A stretch of 64,000 bases of DNA from Chitinophagaceae bacterium 26-R-25 (GTDB lineage: Bacteria > Bacteroidota > Bacteroidia > Chitinophagales > Chitinophagaceae), in NCBI GenBank assembly GCA_029906195.1, contig JARWSJ010000004.1, forward strand, positions 310,001-374,000, read 5' to 3'. The notes under the pieces are model-generated. The model made no database searches. It saw only the letters and a program-made list of their open reading frames with translations, and was not told the DNA's origin. Positions within the stretch are counted from its first letter, which is position 1. Each line of letters opens with the position of its first letter. The translations under genes were made by a program, and so were the position numbers. Below, piece by piece: positions 17,259-26,200 of this stretch.

Positions 17259-19046
17259 ATGAATAAATTATTTAATAAAATAGCGATTGCCGCATTGTGT
17301 GTGGTGGTCTTAAATTCCTGCGCTAAAAAGCTGGATGTGATACCACCTTCAAACATTGCAGCAGAAAATTTCTGGAAAACAGAAAAAGATGCCTGGCTGG
17401 GATTGAATGCCTGCTATAGCCAACTTATTGGCTTTGATGGGTATATTGAAATGGCATCCGACAATGCCCATAGCCAGAAACCCTGGGAAGGACCTTTTGA
17501 AGCGATCCAATTGAACGCTATAAGTTCCGCAGATGACTTAGGATATAGTTTTACAGGCGTCCGCCTTTCTAACAATTTTCTGGAAAAAGTTGGTAGCTGC
17601 CATATGGATGAAGCTTTGCGTAACAGGATGAAGGCCGAAGCCCGCTTTTTGCGTGCGTTTACTTACTTAAGGCTCACTTCTTTTTTTGGTAAAGTAGCGC
17701 TTATCACCACAGTATTGCCTTTTGATGCCCCTCCTGTACCGCGTACATCTGTTGATTCAGTTCAGAAATTCATTCTTAACGAACTGGCCGAAGTTGCGGA
17801 TGTATTACCACAAACTTATGACGGAGGCTACCCCCAGGAAAAAGGACGCATCACCCGTTCAGGAGCTTTGGCATTAAGGGCAAGGGCGGCATTGTATTTT
17901 GGCAATTTTGTTGAAGCTGAAAAATCTGCGGCACTCATTATCTCTGAAAAAAGTGACAATCATCATGATCTATTTCGTGTTACTACATTAAACGCCGCAC
18001 AGCAAAAAGAAGCCAATGAAATGGACCAGTATATTGATTTTGCAGCCAGGGGAATTGATAAGGATAAGTTTGTAAAGGGCATGTTTAGTTATGAAACATT
18101 GTGGCATGCAGCCAATGCCAATCCTGATAATCCTGAATATGTGGTGACACGTGGCTATATTGCCACAGAACAACAAAGTGATTTTCAGCGCTACACCTAC
18201 ATGCGCCCCAGCCAGTTAGTATCAGGTTATAGTTCCCTTGCCCCTATGCAGGACCTGGTGGATGCTTATTGGGATGCAGATGGTAAAACCATCAGACCCA
18301 AAATAGCTCCCAGCACAAGAGCTGCAAACCTGGCGGCAATAAACCAGGTAGTTGATGGCCTTGGCCAAAATGACTACATTGCAAAAGTGCCAACGATGAA
18401 TTTAAAGAATTATTCTTATATCGGCGAATTTCGTAACAGGGACAGCCGTTTATATGCATCTATCCTCTTCCCCTTCAAAGGCTGGCACGAAACAGATTTT
18501 CCTGGTTCGTCGTTTTATTTTCAGTGGTATAGCGGTCTTCCGGCTCAAGATGATAATGAGCCTACCACAGGTTATAGCTGGCGTAAAATAACTGCATTAA
18601 CATCTTCCTTTTCGCCTTACCCAGGCGAAGGATGGGCAGCAGAAGACTTTCCAACCATCAGGTATGCAGAAGTATTGCTCACCTTTGCTGAGGCTCACAT
18701 TCAAAATGTGGGTTGGGATGCACAGGTGCAAAGCGCATTAAATGATCTTCGTGACCGCTGCGGAATGGCTAATGTACCTACCGCTATGGCATCAACGCAG
18801 GCGGCGCTTGATTTTGTTCGTAATGAAAGACGGATTGAACTGGCAGGTGAGGGTAACCGTTACTTTGACATGCGCCGCTATGGAGGTGCAAATTGTGCAA
18901 GCGTAATGAATGGTACAACCTATGCTCCAGATGGTTCTCCGGTTGTTAATAAAACATGGAATGACCGTTTGTTATTGATGCCTATACCACAACACGCCAT
19001 AGACTTAAACCCATTATTAAAAGGGGATCAGAATTCAGGGTATTGA
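17259..19046 (+). CDS. SusD/RagB-family surface glycan-binding lipoprotein
   Basis: A 595-aa lipoprotein. The signal peptide ends at a lipobox, VVLNSCAKK, with Cys21. SusD hallmarks are visible: an N-terminal ENFWKTEKDAWLGLNACYSQL segment, a TPR-like LRAFTYLRLTSFFGKVAL stretch, and the C-terminal ERRIELAGEGNRYFDMRRYG motif. It forms the lid over the SusC barrel and binds the glycan at the cell surface. It is co-transcribed with susC and followed by a strong terminator at 19168. Confidence 0.95.
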   Translation: MNKLFNKIAIAALCVVVLNSCAKKLDVIPPSNIAAENFWKTEKDAWLGLNACYSQLIGFDGYIEMASDNAHSQKPWEGPFEAIQLNAISSADDLGYSFTGVRLSNNFLEKVGSCHMDEALRNRMKAEARFLRAFTYLRLTSFFGKVALITTVLPFDAPPVPRTSVDSVQKFILNELAEVADVLPQTYDGGYPQEKGRITRSGALALRARAALYFGNFVEAEKSAALIISEKSDNHHDLFRVTTLNAAQQKEANEMDQYIDFAARGIDKDKFVKGMFSYETLWHAANANPDNPEYVVTRGYIATEQQSDFQRYTYMRPSQLVSGYSSLAPMQDLVDAYWDADGKTIRPKIAPSTRAANLAAINQVVDGLGQNDYIAKVPTMNLKNYSYIGEFRNRDSRLYASILFPFKGWHETDFPGSSFYFQWYSGLPAQDDNEPTTGYSWRKITALTSSFSPYPGEGWAAEDFPTIRYAEVLLTFAEAHIQNVGWDAQVQSALNDLRDRCGMANVPTAMASTQAALDFVRNERRIELAGEGNRYFDMRRYGGANCASVMNGTTYAPDGSPVVNKTWNDRLLLMPIPQHAIDLNPLLKGDQNSGY

Positions 19047-19167
19047 TTTTTTTTGCTTCTTCGCAGCATAGTAAATAGATACCTACCCAATTTATATTTA
19101 AATATAATTAACAGCCCCTCTGAAATTTCCTTATAAGCAATCGTTTGTTAATTTGAAAGTGAGCAGT

Positions 19168-19193
19168 CCCCGCCCCTGGTGGGCGGGGTTTTT
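19168..19193 (+). terminator. Rho-independent terminator after susD
   Basis: CCCCGCCC (19168-19175) pairs with GGGCGGGG (19181-19188) around a 5-nt loop and is followed by a T run. It closes the sigma-FecR-SusC-SusD transcription unit. The rest of the 19047-19387 gap holds no recognisable feature. Confidence 0.85.
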
Positions 19194-19387
19194 AAAGATT
19201 TTCGCCCTTCTGAGTTGGTCAAAAGAAAACTCATTTATCTGTGAAAGGGAAAATAAATTATCTGCAACCTTCAAGAAAACAAACAGTATAAGGAAAAAGG
19301 ATTATTAGCCATTGAACCCAGATTTTAAGCGCTAAGACGCAAATTTTATCACCATTTAAAAACAAAAAATTGGAAAGAACGATTGTG

Positions 19388-19718
19388 ATGTCTTTGGGCC
19401 TTTTGCCTTTTTTCTCTTGCCTTATTTTCCTCTTGTTCGAAAAACAAAATGGATGCAAAGGAAACCACCAACTCCGCAATAAGTGAAACTTCGGCCAAAA
19501 CAGGAGGCGGAGATAATCTGGGTACTTATATTAGTTATTCTATTCCTGCAAATCTACAATCGACCACTACCCGTGTGCAGGTAGATGTAACTATTCAGCA
19601 ATTAGGAAACATGCCAGGCAAATTGATTTTTCCCGCCATTCAAGTGGACCTTGGTCCTGATGCAGCACTAGGCGAAGTGGCATGGAAACGGGCTGGCAGT
19701 TCTGTCAAATGCATATAA
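19388..19718 (+). pseudogene. Remnant of a secreted protein gene
   Basis: A frame from ATG 19388 encodes a plausible signal peptide (MSLGLLPFFSCLIFLLFEKQ) and then stops after ~32 codons. The frame starting at 19449 continues with an 89-aa segment of beta-sandwich character (GTYISYSIPANLQSTTTRVQVDVT). A single frameshift near 19440-19470 would join them. It is therefore read as the broken start of an exported protein of the glycan locus. No family was recognised, and an intact 89-aa protein is the alternative. Confidence 0.35.
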
Positions 19719-19805
19719 ATATGTAACATCTAATAAAATTGTGTGATAAAATATGAAAAGTTTGCTCCGTTTTTCGGCAACCTCTTTTCTTGCTAAACAT
19801 TCTAT

Positions 19806-20954
19806 ATGTCGACAAAATTTGAGATAAAGAAAAAGATTCATCTTGTTCCGACCCAAATGGGCGGGGCCAGGTTATTATCCCTCGATTTTATGCGGGGGTT
19901 AATCATGTTTCTCCTGGCGCTTGAAGCCTGCGAATTGTATGTACATATCCGGCGGTCAACTACAAATCATGATGGTTTTGGCTTCCAAATCATCCGGCAG
20001 TTTTTTCATAACCGCTGGCAGGGCCTCCATTTTTGGGACCTTGTTCAACCAGCATTTATGTTTATGGCCGGCATAGCGATGGCATATTCACTTACAAAAC
20101 AAATTGAAAAAGGCATCTCATGGAAGGAGCGCTTTGTAAAAATATTAAAACGTAGCGGATGGCTTTTATTCTGGGGATTATTTAAAAGAATCAGCAGTCC
20201 CGATTGGTTTGCTTTGGATGCTTTGGATGTTACCGACATTCTTACACAACTTGCATTTGTAAGCATCATTGCTTTTTTGTTATTCAATCTCAGCATCAGA
20301 AACCTTATTGTTTCCTGCATTGCGATCTTATTGCTTACAGAATGCCTGTACCGCTTTTGGAATGTGCCCGGTTACGACCAGGGTTATACTGACGGGAAAA
20401 ATTTTGGAAACTGGGTTGACTGGATTTTGTTTCGTCGGCAATCAAGTGGCTATGTATTTATCAATTGGCTCCCCACAGCCGTTCATACAGTTGCAGGAGT
20501 TATTGTTGGAAAAATATTTCTTAAAAATATAAATCCTATTAAGATTTTGTTGGGGGCTGCTTTGGGAATCTTGTTAATCGGTTATGGACTCGACAAGACC
20601 AATATAACACCAATCATCAAACCGATCGCCACCAGTTCTTTTGTACTGGCATCGCTTGGTTATTGCCTGTTAATGGTTACCGTTTTTTATTGGTGGATTG
20701 ATGTTCGTAAGTATCGAAGAGGTTTACTCTTTTTTCAGGTATTGGGCATGAATTCTATTTTCATTTATTTATTTTTTGATATCGTGGGGCGCCTCTGGTT
20801 AAACGAATATACGCTGATGGTCGTCAGTCCCGTTTTCCAGGTTTTCAACTTAGGTCAGCCGGCTACACTTGTTCTTGCATCGCTATGCACTTTTGCGGTG
20901 GAGTGGCTCATTTGTTATTTCCTATACAAGAAAAAAATATTTTTTAAGCTATAA
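19806..20954 (+). CDS. NagX/HGSNAT-like membrane acyltransferase (DUF5009-type)
   Basis: A 382-aa inner-membrane protein with about ten hydrophobic segments. It begins RLLSLDFMRGLIMFLLALE, the signature of the heparan-alpha-glucosaminide N-acetyltransferase-like family (NagX, DUF5009). A conserved HFWDLVQPAFMFMAGIAMAYS segment and an INWLPTAVHTVAGVIVGK segment also fit. Members in Bacteroidota sit in amino-sugar and glycan loci; the reaction is not settled but may be acylation of amino sugars. It lies between the SusCD unit and the GH109 gene and supports an amino-sugar role for this cargo. Confidence 0.82.
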   Translation: MSTKFEIKKKIHLVPTQMGGARLLSLDFMRGLIMFLLALEACELYVHIRRSTTNHDGFGFQIIRQFFHNRWQGLHFWDLVQPAFMFMAGIAMAYSLTKQIEKGISWKERFVKILKRSGWLLFWGLFKRISSPDWFALDALDVTDILTQLAFVSIIAFLLFNLSIRNLIVSCIAILLLTECLYRFWNVPGYDQGYTDGKNFGNWVDWILFRRQSSGYVFINWLPTAVHTVAGVIVGKIFLKNINPIKILLGAALGILLIGYGLDKTNITPIIKPIATSSFVLASLGYCLLMVTVFYWWIDVRKYRRGLLFFQVLGMNSIFIYLFFDIVGRLWLNEYTLMVVSPVFQVFNLGQPATLVLASLCTFAVEWLICYFLYKKKIFFKL

Positions 20955-21228
20955 AAAATGACCTTATCTGTAATTGCCTCAGCAAAATAATTAAATTATA
21001 TAAATACAACGGAGAATGATGAAGACTATATCTGTACAAAACAGTGCGATGTAACAAAACTATTTTTGAGCAATTGTTTTTTCATTTTAGTTTTTTTAAA
21101 TAGGTATAATTCATTCACCAATAAAAAGCAAAATCATAAAAAAATCTTTCAGCCTGTATTTTCTTTTATAGTTTTTATAGAGATTATAAATATCATAATA
21201 AATAATTGGAATTTTGAAAACGAGTTAC

Positions 21229-22596
21229 ATGAACAGAAAAGAATTTGTAAAGAACACAGGGCTTGCAATGGCATCCCTGGCATTATTACCAACGGGTAAT
21301 TTATTCGCGAAAAGCAACCATGCTGATGCAAAAGTTAAATTGGCAATTATTGGTGTAGGCGAACGTGGTATATGGCACCTCGATCTGATGCTTAAAAGAG
21401 ATGATGTAGATGTAGTGGCTGTATGTGATATTGATGATAAAGTAATTACAAGAGCGAAAGAATATATTACTAAGAGGGGGAAAAAAATGCCACAGTTTTT
21501 TACAGGTGATAATTATGCCTGGAAAAAAATGCTGGAAATAAAAGGTGGCCTTGATGGTATTATCATTGCCACTCCGTGGGAATGGCATAAAGAAATGATC
21601 ATCTCTTCGCTCGAAGCTGGAATAAAATATGTGGGAACGGAGGTTATCATTGGTATTACATTACAAGATCACTGGGATGTGGTGAAAGCCGCAGAAAAAT
21701 ACAATGCCCATGTAATGATGCTGGAAAATGTTTGTTATAGAAGGGATGTAATGGCAGTATTAAATATGGTGAGGCAGGGTTTATTTGGTGAGTTAATTCA
21801 TCTTCAGGGCGGTTATCAGCATGATCTTCGTGGAGTAAAATTCAATGATGGCATTCATCCCTATGGTCCTCCTGGTGTAGAGTTTGGTGAAAAAGGCTAT
21901 TCAGAAGCACATTGGCGAACGGAACATTCCGTACATCGTAACGGCGATCTTTACCCTACACATGGCATCGGACCCATTGCACATTATATCAACATCAACA
22001 GAGGCAACCGGTTCCTTACTTTAAATTCATTTTCTACCAAATCAAGAGGGTTGCATAATTATATCGTCAAGCAAGGTGGCGAAAATCATCCGAATGCGAA
22101 AGTGAATTTCAAGTTGGGAGATATTGTCACAACACATATTAGTTGCGCCAATGGTGAAACTATTTTGTTGCAGCATGATACCAATTTGCCAAGGCCGTAT
22201 TCTCTTGGCTTTCGAGTACAAGGTACCGAAGGTTTATGGATGGATGTTGCGAATGGTATTTATCTGCAAGGCAAAGCTGCAAAAGATGAAGATTGGGATG
22301 ATGCAAAAATATGGTTGGATAAATACGATCATCCCCTGTGGGCAAAATGGAGCAAGGAAACAGCTGGTGCAGGACATGGAGGGATGGATTTCTTTGTGAT
22401 CCATTCATTTGTTGAATCCATCAAACGCAAACTACCTACGCCAATGGATGTATATGATGCCGCTGCATGGAGTGCCATTACACCATTAAGTGAACAATCT
22501 ATTGAATTGGGAAATGAAACGGTAGAGTTCCCCGATTTTACCAGCGGTCAGTGGATGTATCGCAAACCAGTTTTTGCTTTGAATAACGAATACTAA
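21229..22596 (+). CDS. GH109-type alpha-N-acetylgalactosaminidase (Gfo/Idh/MocA fold)
   Basis: An NAD-dependent glycosidase of family GH109, which removes alpha-linked GalNAc from glycans. The N-terminus looks like an export signal (MNRKEFVKNTGLAMASLALL). The Rossmann motif GVGERG is at about residues 41-46. Family-specific segments, recalled from characterised bacterial GH109 enzymes, include MLENVCYRRDVMAVLNMVR, GGYQHDLRGV, LYPTHGIGP and GAGHGGMDFFV. A TTG at 21214 could extend the frame by five residues, but the ATG at 21229 starts the signal peptide better. The 455-aa length fits the family. It ends 4 bp before the kinase gene, so the two are coupled. Confidence 0.88.
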   Translation: MNRKEFVKNTGLAMASLALLPTGNLFAKSNHADAKVKLAIIGVGERGIWHLDLMLKRDDVDVVAVCDIDDKVITRAKEYITKRGKKMPQFFTGDNYAWKKMLEIKGGLDGIIIATPWEWHKEMIISSLEAGIKYVGTEVIIGITLQDHWDVVKAAEKYNAHVMMLENVCYRRDVMAVLNMVRQGLFGELIHLQGGYQHDLRGVKFNDGIHPYGPPGVEFGEKGYSEAHWRTEHSVHRNGDLYPTHGIGPIAHYININRGNRFLTLNSFSTKSRGLHNYIVKQGGENHPNAKVNFKLGDIVTTHISCANGETILLQHDTNLPRPYSLGFRVQGTEGLWMDVANGIYLQGKAAKDEDWDDAKIWLDKYDHPLWAKWSKETAGAGHGGMDFFVIHSFVESIKRKLPTPMDVYDAAAWSAITPLSEQSIELGNETVEFPDFTSGQWMYRKPVFALNNEY

Positions 22597-22600
22597 TACC

Positions 22601-23617
22601 ATGCAGGAAATTCTCAGCTCATTTGCTTTGACAGAAGCAAAGTTGGAACCTTTCGGAAGTGGGTTGATTAACCGGACCTGGAAAGTATATGCGCCTGAAA
22701 GAAATTATATCCTTCAGAGAATAAATGAAGATGTATTCAAACAACCCCAGGACATTGCTTACAACGTCAGGTTGATTGCCGACTATTTACAAAAAAAATA
22801 TCCGTTGTATCATTTTGTAGCGCCGCTGAATGCCGCTTCCGGCGATGATATTATCTGGTACAAAAATGGCTGGTTTCGTCTCATGCCGTTTGTTGAAGAT
22901 TCATTTACAATGGATGTGGTAACCACACCGGAACAAGCCTATGAAGCAGCAAGGCAATTTGGAAAATTCACCAGGTTGTTGTCGGGATTTGATGCAACGC
23001 AATTGAAAATTACCATTCCGCAGTTTCACGATCTCGGTCTGCGTTATCAACAATTTCTCGACGCCATTGTAAATGGAAATGAGTTGCGGAAAAGGGAATC
23101 AAGAAATTTAATCAACGAATTACTTTATCACAAGTGCATAGTTGAACAGTACCAATTGATGGTAAGTAATCCTGAATTCAAACTAAGGGTAACACACCAC
23201 GATACCAAAATCAGCAACGTATTGTTTGATCAAAATAATAAAGGTATTTGCGTGATTGATTTAGATACGCTGATGCCGGGATATTATATCAGCGACGTGG
23301 GAGATATGATCCGGACCTATGTTTCGCCCGTTAGCGAGGAGGAATGTGATGTTGAGAAGATAGTTGTGCGGGAAGACTTCTATATATCGATTATTGCGGG
23401 TTACAGTGATGAGATGAAGGACCAGCTAACGGCAATGGAAAAAAAGCAGTTCCTGTTTTCTGGAAAGTTCATGACGTATATGCAGGCTTTGCGTTTTTTG
23501 ACCGACTACTTAAACAACGATGTTTACTACGGCGCAAAGTATGAAGGACACAACCTGGTAAGAGCAAAAAATCAAATGACGCTGCTAAAACGGTTGCGCG
23601 AAATAGATGGCAACTGA
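22601..23617 (+). CDS. Aminoglycoside-phosphotransferase-fold kinase, N-acetylhexosamine 1-kinase-like
   Basis: A 338-aa cytoplasmic kinase of the APH fold. The catalytic loop HHDTKISNVLF (about residues 204-214) matches the HxDxxxxN Brenner motif, and the metal-binding VIDLDT lies at about 222-227. An N-terminal FGSGLINRTWKV segment is the nucleotide-binding loop. The overall pattern resembles NahK, which phosphorylates GlcNAc/GalNAc at C1. Coupling to the GH109 gene makes GalNAc the likely substrate, by inference. Other small-molecule kinases of this fold cannot be excluded. Confidence 0.75.
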   Translation: MQEILSSFALTEAKLEPFGSGLINRTWKVYAPERNYILQRINEDVFKQPQDIAYNVRLIADYLQKKYPLYHFVAPLNAASGDDIIWYKNGWFRLMPFVEDSFTMDVVTTPEQAYEAARQFGKFTRLLSGFDATQLKITIPQFHDLGLRYQQFLDAIVNGNELRKRESRNLINELLYHKCIVEQYQLMVSNPEFKLRVTHHDTKISNVLFDQNNKGICVIDLDTLMPGYYISDVGDMIRTYVSPVSEEECDVEKIVVREDFYISIIAGYSDEMKDQLTAMEKKQFLFSGKFMTYMQALRFLTDYLNNDVYYGAKYEGHNLVRAKNQMTLLKRLREIDGN

Positions 23618-23817
23618 ATAGGCGCCGACAAATTCACAATAATCACCTGTTTAGTCAAAATATTGACGGCCAAAAGCTGGTTTGGCCTGTTACTGCCCCA
23701 GAGCGCAATCAAACTGTGATCGTAACAAAATAAAAAATAAATGGAGCTGGGATTTAAAAGGACTGGCGAAGTGCCATGGAGTACCTGGAGCTGGACTTGC
23801 AGAAAAAAGGAGCCTAG

Positions 23818-24327
23818 AGAGATCGACTCTTCGTTCGCTATGATGGACAGGGATTAGACAAAGGCACCGACCAGGCGGATATGGAAAAGCTGTATAATAA
23901 GGGATTGAACATTTATACACTGGCTGAAGACAAAGCGAGACTGGCAGTAGATTTTAGGAGAGAGAGCGTTCAGCCTGTGCCTGTGGGAGTGAGAGCGGCG
24001 GCAACAGGGCATTACCAATTTGTGGTGAAAAATAACAGCCTATGGAATGCGAATGAACTGTATCTGTGCGACAACAAACTACATACAGACACCCGGATGA
24101 ATAACGGTGCAGTATATGAATTTGCAATTGGCGAACAGGAAGTAGGCAGTAGTGAACGGAGGTTTGAGATCATTAACAAATCGTTGGCTAAACAAACGCA
24201 GACATTGACACAGAGCTTCTCAGCAACGCTGCTGGGCAACATCATCAACGGACAGGGCGCCATCCGGGTAATGGTCCAGAACTCAGAAGATACTCAAGTA
24301 TCGAAAGAAATCCGTTGTTCAAAATAA
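23818..24327 (+). pseudogene. Remnant of a type IX-secreted surface protein
   Basis: An open stretch runs from just after a TAG at 23815. It reads DRLFVRYDGQGLDKGTDQAD and then MEKLYNKGLNIYTLAEDKAR, the usual beta-sandwich region that precedes T9SS C-terminal signals in large Bacteroidota exoproteins. A segment GAIRVMVQNSED near the end matches the start of a type A sorting domain, but the frame stops before the domain is complete. The N-terminal bulk is missing. It is a decayed fragment of a surface protein, probably an enzyme or adhesin that once belonged to this cargo. Confidence 0.6.
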
Positions 24328-25241
24328 TGTACTTGCTCCTGCAGTAGATGCGTCTTATTTTATTCAATCGCAACAATTCATGAATAGGGGGCAGATCAAA
24401 GACTTAATATGAACGGAGGAAAAGTATACAACAGAAAACTTAATACTTTCCAGTGTAATAGAAATTGGAGAAGAAATATTTAAAGAACTCGCTGAAAACA
24501 AAAAAGATCAGTGTTTCACAATAGCCTAACTTGTTCTGAACCATGATCAGGCACAATACAAACGCTCATTGATTCTATGATGTTTGTTTATTTTCGTTTT
24601 ATCGATCATAATAAATGCGGTTGTTTCTGTGCAAACGGCAAATAGATGATTTCTAGGATTTATCGTTAAAAGCAAACTGGTTGTGTTTTTTCACTGATAC
24701 AACCCGCTACATTGCCAATGCAATGTTAGCGGTAAGTAAAGCTGTCTGTTTAAATCGTTGTCAATGCGGCAAAGCAAAATAATCAAGTTGTCAAAGTAGC
24801 CGTAGAATACAGTCCGTTACCCAATAAATGTTCGAATATATATGGCCGTTATAATTTTGACAGTCCATATCTGATAAAAGTCTGAGCGATCAAGTATTGT
24901 ATTTGATTTTCTAAAATTTAATATAAGAAAGATGGTCATGTTAGGCGGGTGTAAATCGTAGAGTATTGGGAAATTGAATTGATGAAATATGCATCCAGAC
25001 TGCAACAGAGGGCTTAGGTTAGAATCCCACCCCTCAGCTTAATAGCTATTCGAATTTTGTATGTCGTTTTCTTTCATTTCTGAATCAATCCAAAACGTGA
25101 AATGTTAGCATGCAATGTTTTGGAAAATATTTATTTCTTGACGTCAGGGAGAAACAGCTTTGAGCAATAAATAAACGAAGTGATAACTCTTGTATTTCCT
25201 CACAATTGTTGGCCGGACCTTAGTAATTTTTGGAACTTTAA
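24328..25241. other. Gene-poor region between cargo and integrase module
   Basis: No intact gene was found in these ~900 bases. Short translated stretches in several frames (for example around 24700-24790) are interrupted by stops and may be debris of former genes, but I could not assign them. At 25014-25036 a sequence weakly resembles the att core. Confidence 0.5.
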
Positions 25242-26198
25242 TTACATAAACTTAAAATTAGCAAGCAACTTTTTTAAATCGCCGTGTATTTTAACTAAAT
25301 CAAAAGATTTGAATACCTCATCAAATTTATACACATCTTTTTCGGTTGTCTTTGATGTTTTTGTATTGTAATGTTTCAAGTTTGATTTTAGCAAACCTGT
25401 TAAATCTACTTTTGAAAATTGTGAAAAGAAGTAGGGCGATTGCGGTTTGTTGTCGATCCGGTAGCTTTGCAGTGCCAGCAACAAAAAGACAAATTGTTTC
25501 AGTTCATTTTCGCTGGGTGTTTCAATGCTCCCGGGCTCTAGCCTGGCAATGCTATTTTCCAATCCTTCCATGCGCTCCATAAGATGATTAAACTCGCCAG
25601 CGGCTGTATCAGAATCGCGTTGATGTCCCAAGTTGTTTTTTTGTGCGAACAAATCTTTTAGGTCCGTTTTAATTGCCGCTATTTCATTTTGGAACTGCGA
25701 AGTCATTTCGGGTATTGAAAAAAAATGTTCATTCTCGTTTTGGATTTGGATGTTGTTTACTACTGCAATCGCATTTTGGTTTGATGAAGTGGATTGTGCG
25801 CTTGATATTCTTTTCAGTTGTTCATTTACCCAAGCCAGGCAATAATCGAGTATTTCATGTTGAGTCTTAGGGTATTTGTTTTTTCGATTGGGTATGGCCA
25901 CTTGGAGGTATCGTAAAAATGCTTCTTTATTTTCGGAATGTGACACTTGAAATTGTAAAAAGCCTATTCCATGCCTTGCTCCCAAATTTACGATTTCATT
26001 AAACGCAAAATTGTCCACCGCTTGTGCCGAAATTTTATCATCGGTAAAATATAGATAATAATCTCCTTCCTGCCGGTCGCTGCTGTTTCCAACACGGTAA
26101 GAGAAATAGGAGGCTGAATGCTGGTTGCCGGCCAACCCTAAAGAAGTAAGTAAGGTTCTACCTACCCGGGTATTCATCAATGTCTTTTTTATTTTCAT
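25242..26198 (-). CDS. Hypothetical protein coupled to the integrase
   Basis: A 318-aa protein of unknown family. It has no signal peptide or membrane segment. The central region (about residues 170-220) is predicted coiled coil (FQNEIAAIKTDLKDLFAQKNN...LMERMEGLENSIARLE), between two mixed alpha/beta parts. Its ATG lies 2 bp after the integrase stop on the same strand, so the two are surely co-transcribed. That position suggests a role in integration or excision, or in control of the element. Confidence 0.65.
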   Translation of the reverse strand: MKIKKTLMNTRVGRTLLTSLGLAGNQHSASYFSYRVGNSSDRQEGDYYLYFTDDKISAQAVDNFAFNEIVNLGARHGIGFLQFQVSHSENKEAFLRYLQVAIPNRKNKYPKTQHEILDYCLAWVNEQLKRISSAQSTSSNQNAIAVVNNIQIQNENEHFFSIPEMTSQFQNEIAAIKTDLKDLFAQKNNLGHQRDSDTAAGEFNHLMERMEGLENSIARLEPGSIETPSENELKQFVFLLLALQSYRIDNKPQSPYFFSQFSKVDLTGLLKSNLKHYNTKTSKTTEKDVYKFDEVFKSFDLVKIHGDLKKLLANFKFM

Positions 26199-26200
26199 GG

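Noticed and set aside
24400-24800. Possible transposase debris
   Set aside because: Short stretches in different frames looked suggestive, but no catalytic motif or inverted terminal repeat could be found.
25014-25036. Sequence TAGGTTAGAATCC-CACCCC resembling the att core
   Set aside because: It needs a mismatch and a three-base gap, lacks the terminator flank found after the other copies, and could arise by chance. It was not counted as an att copy.
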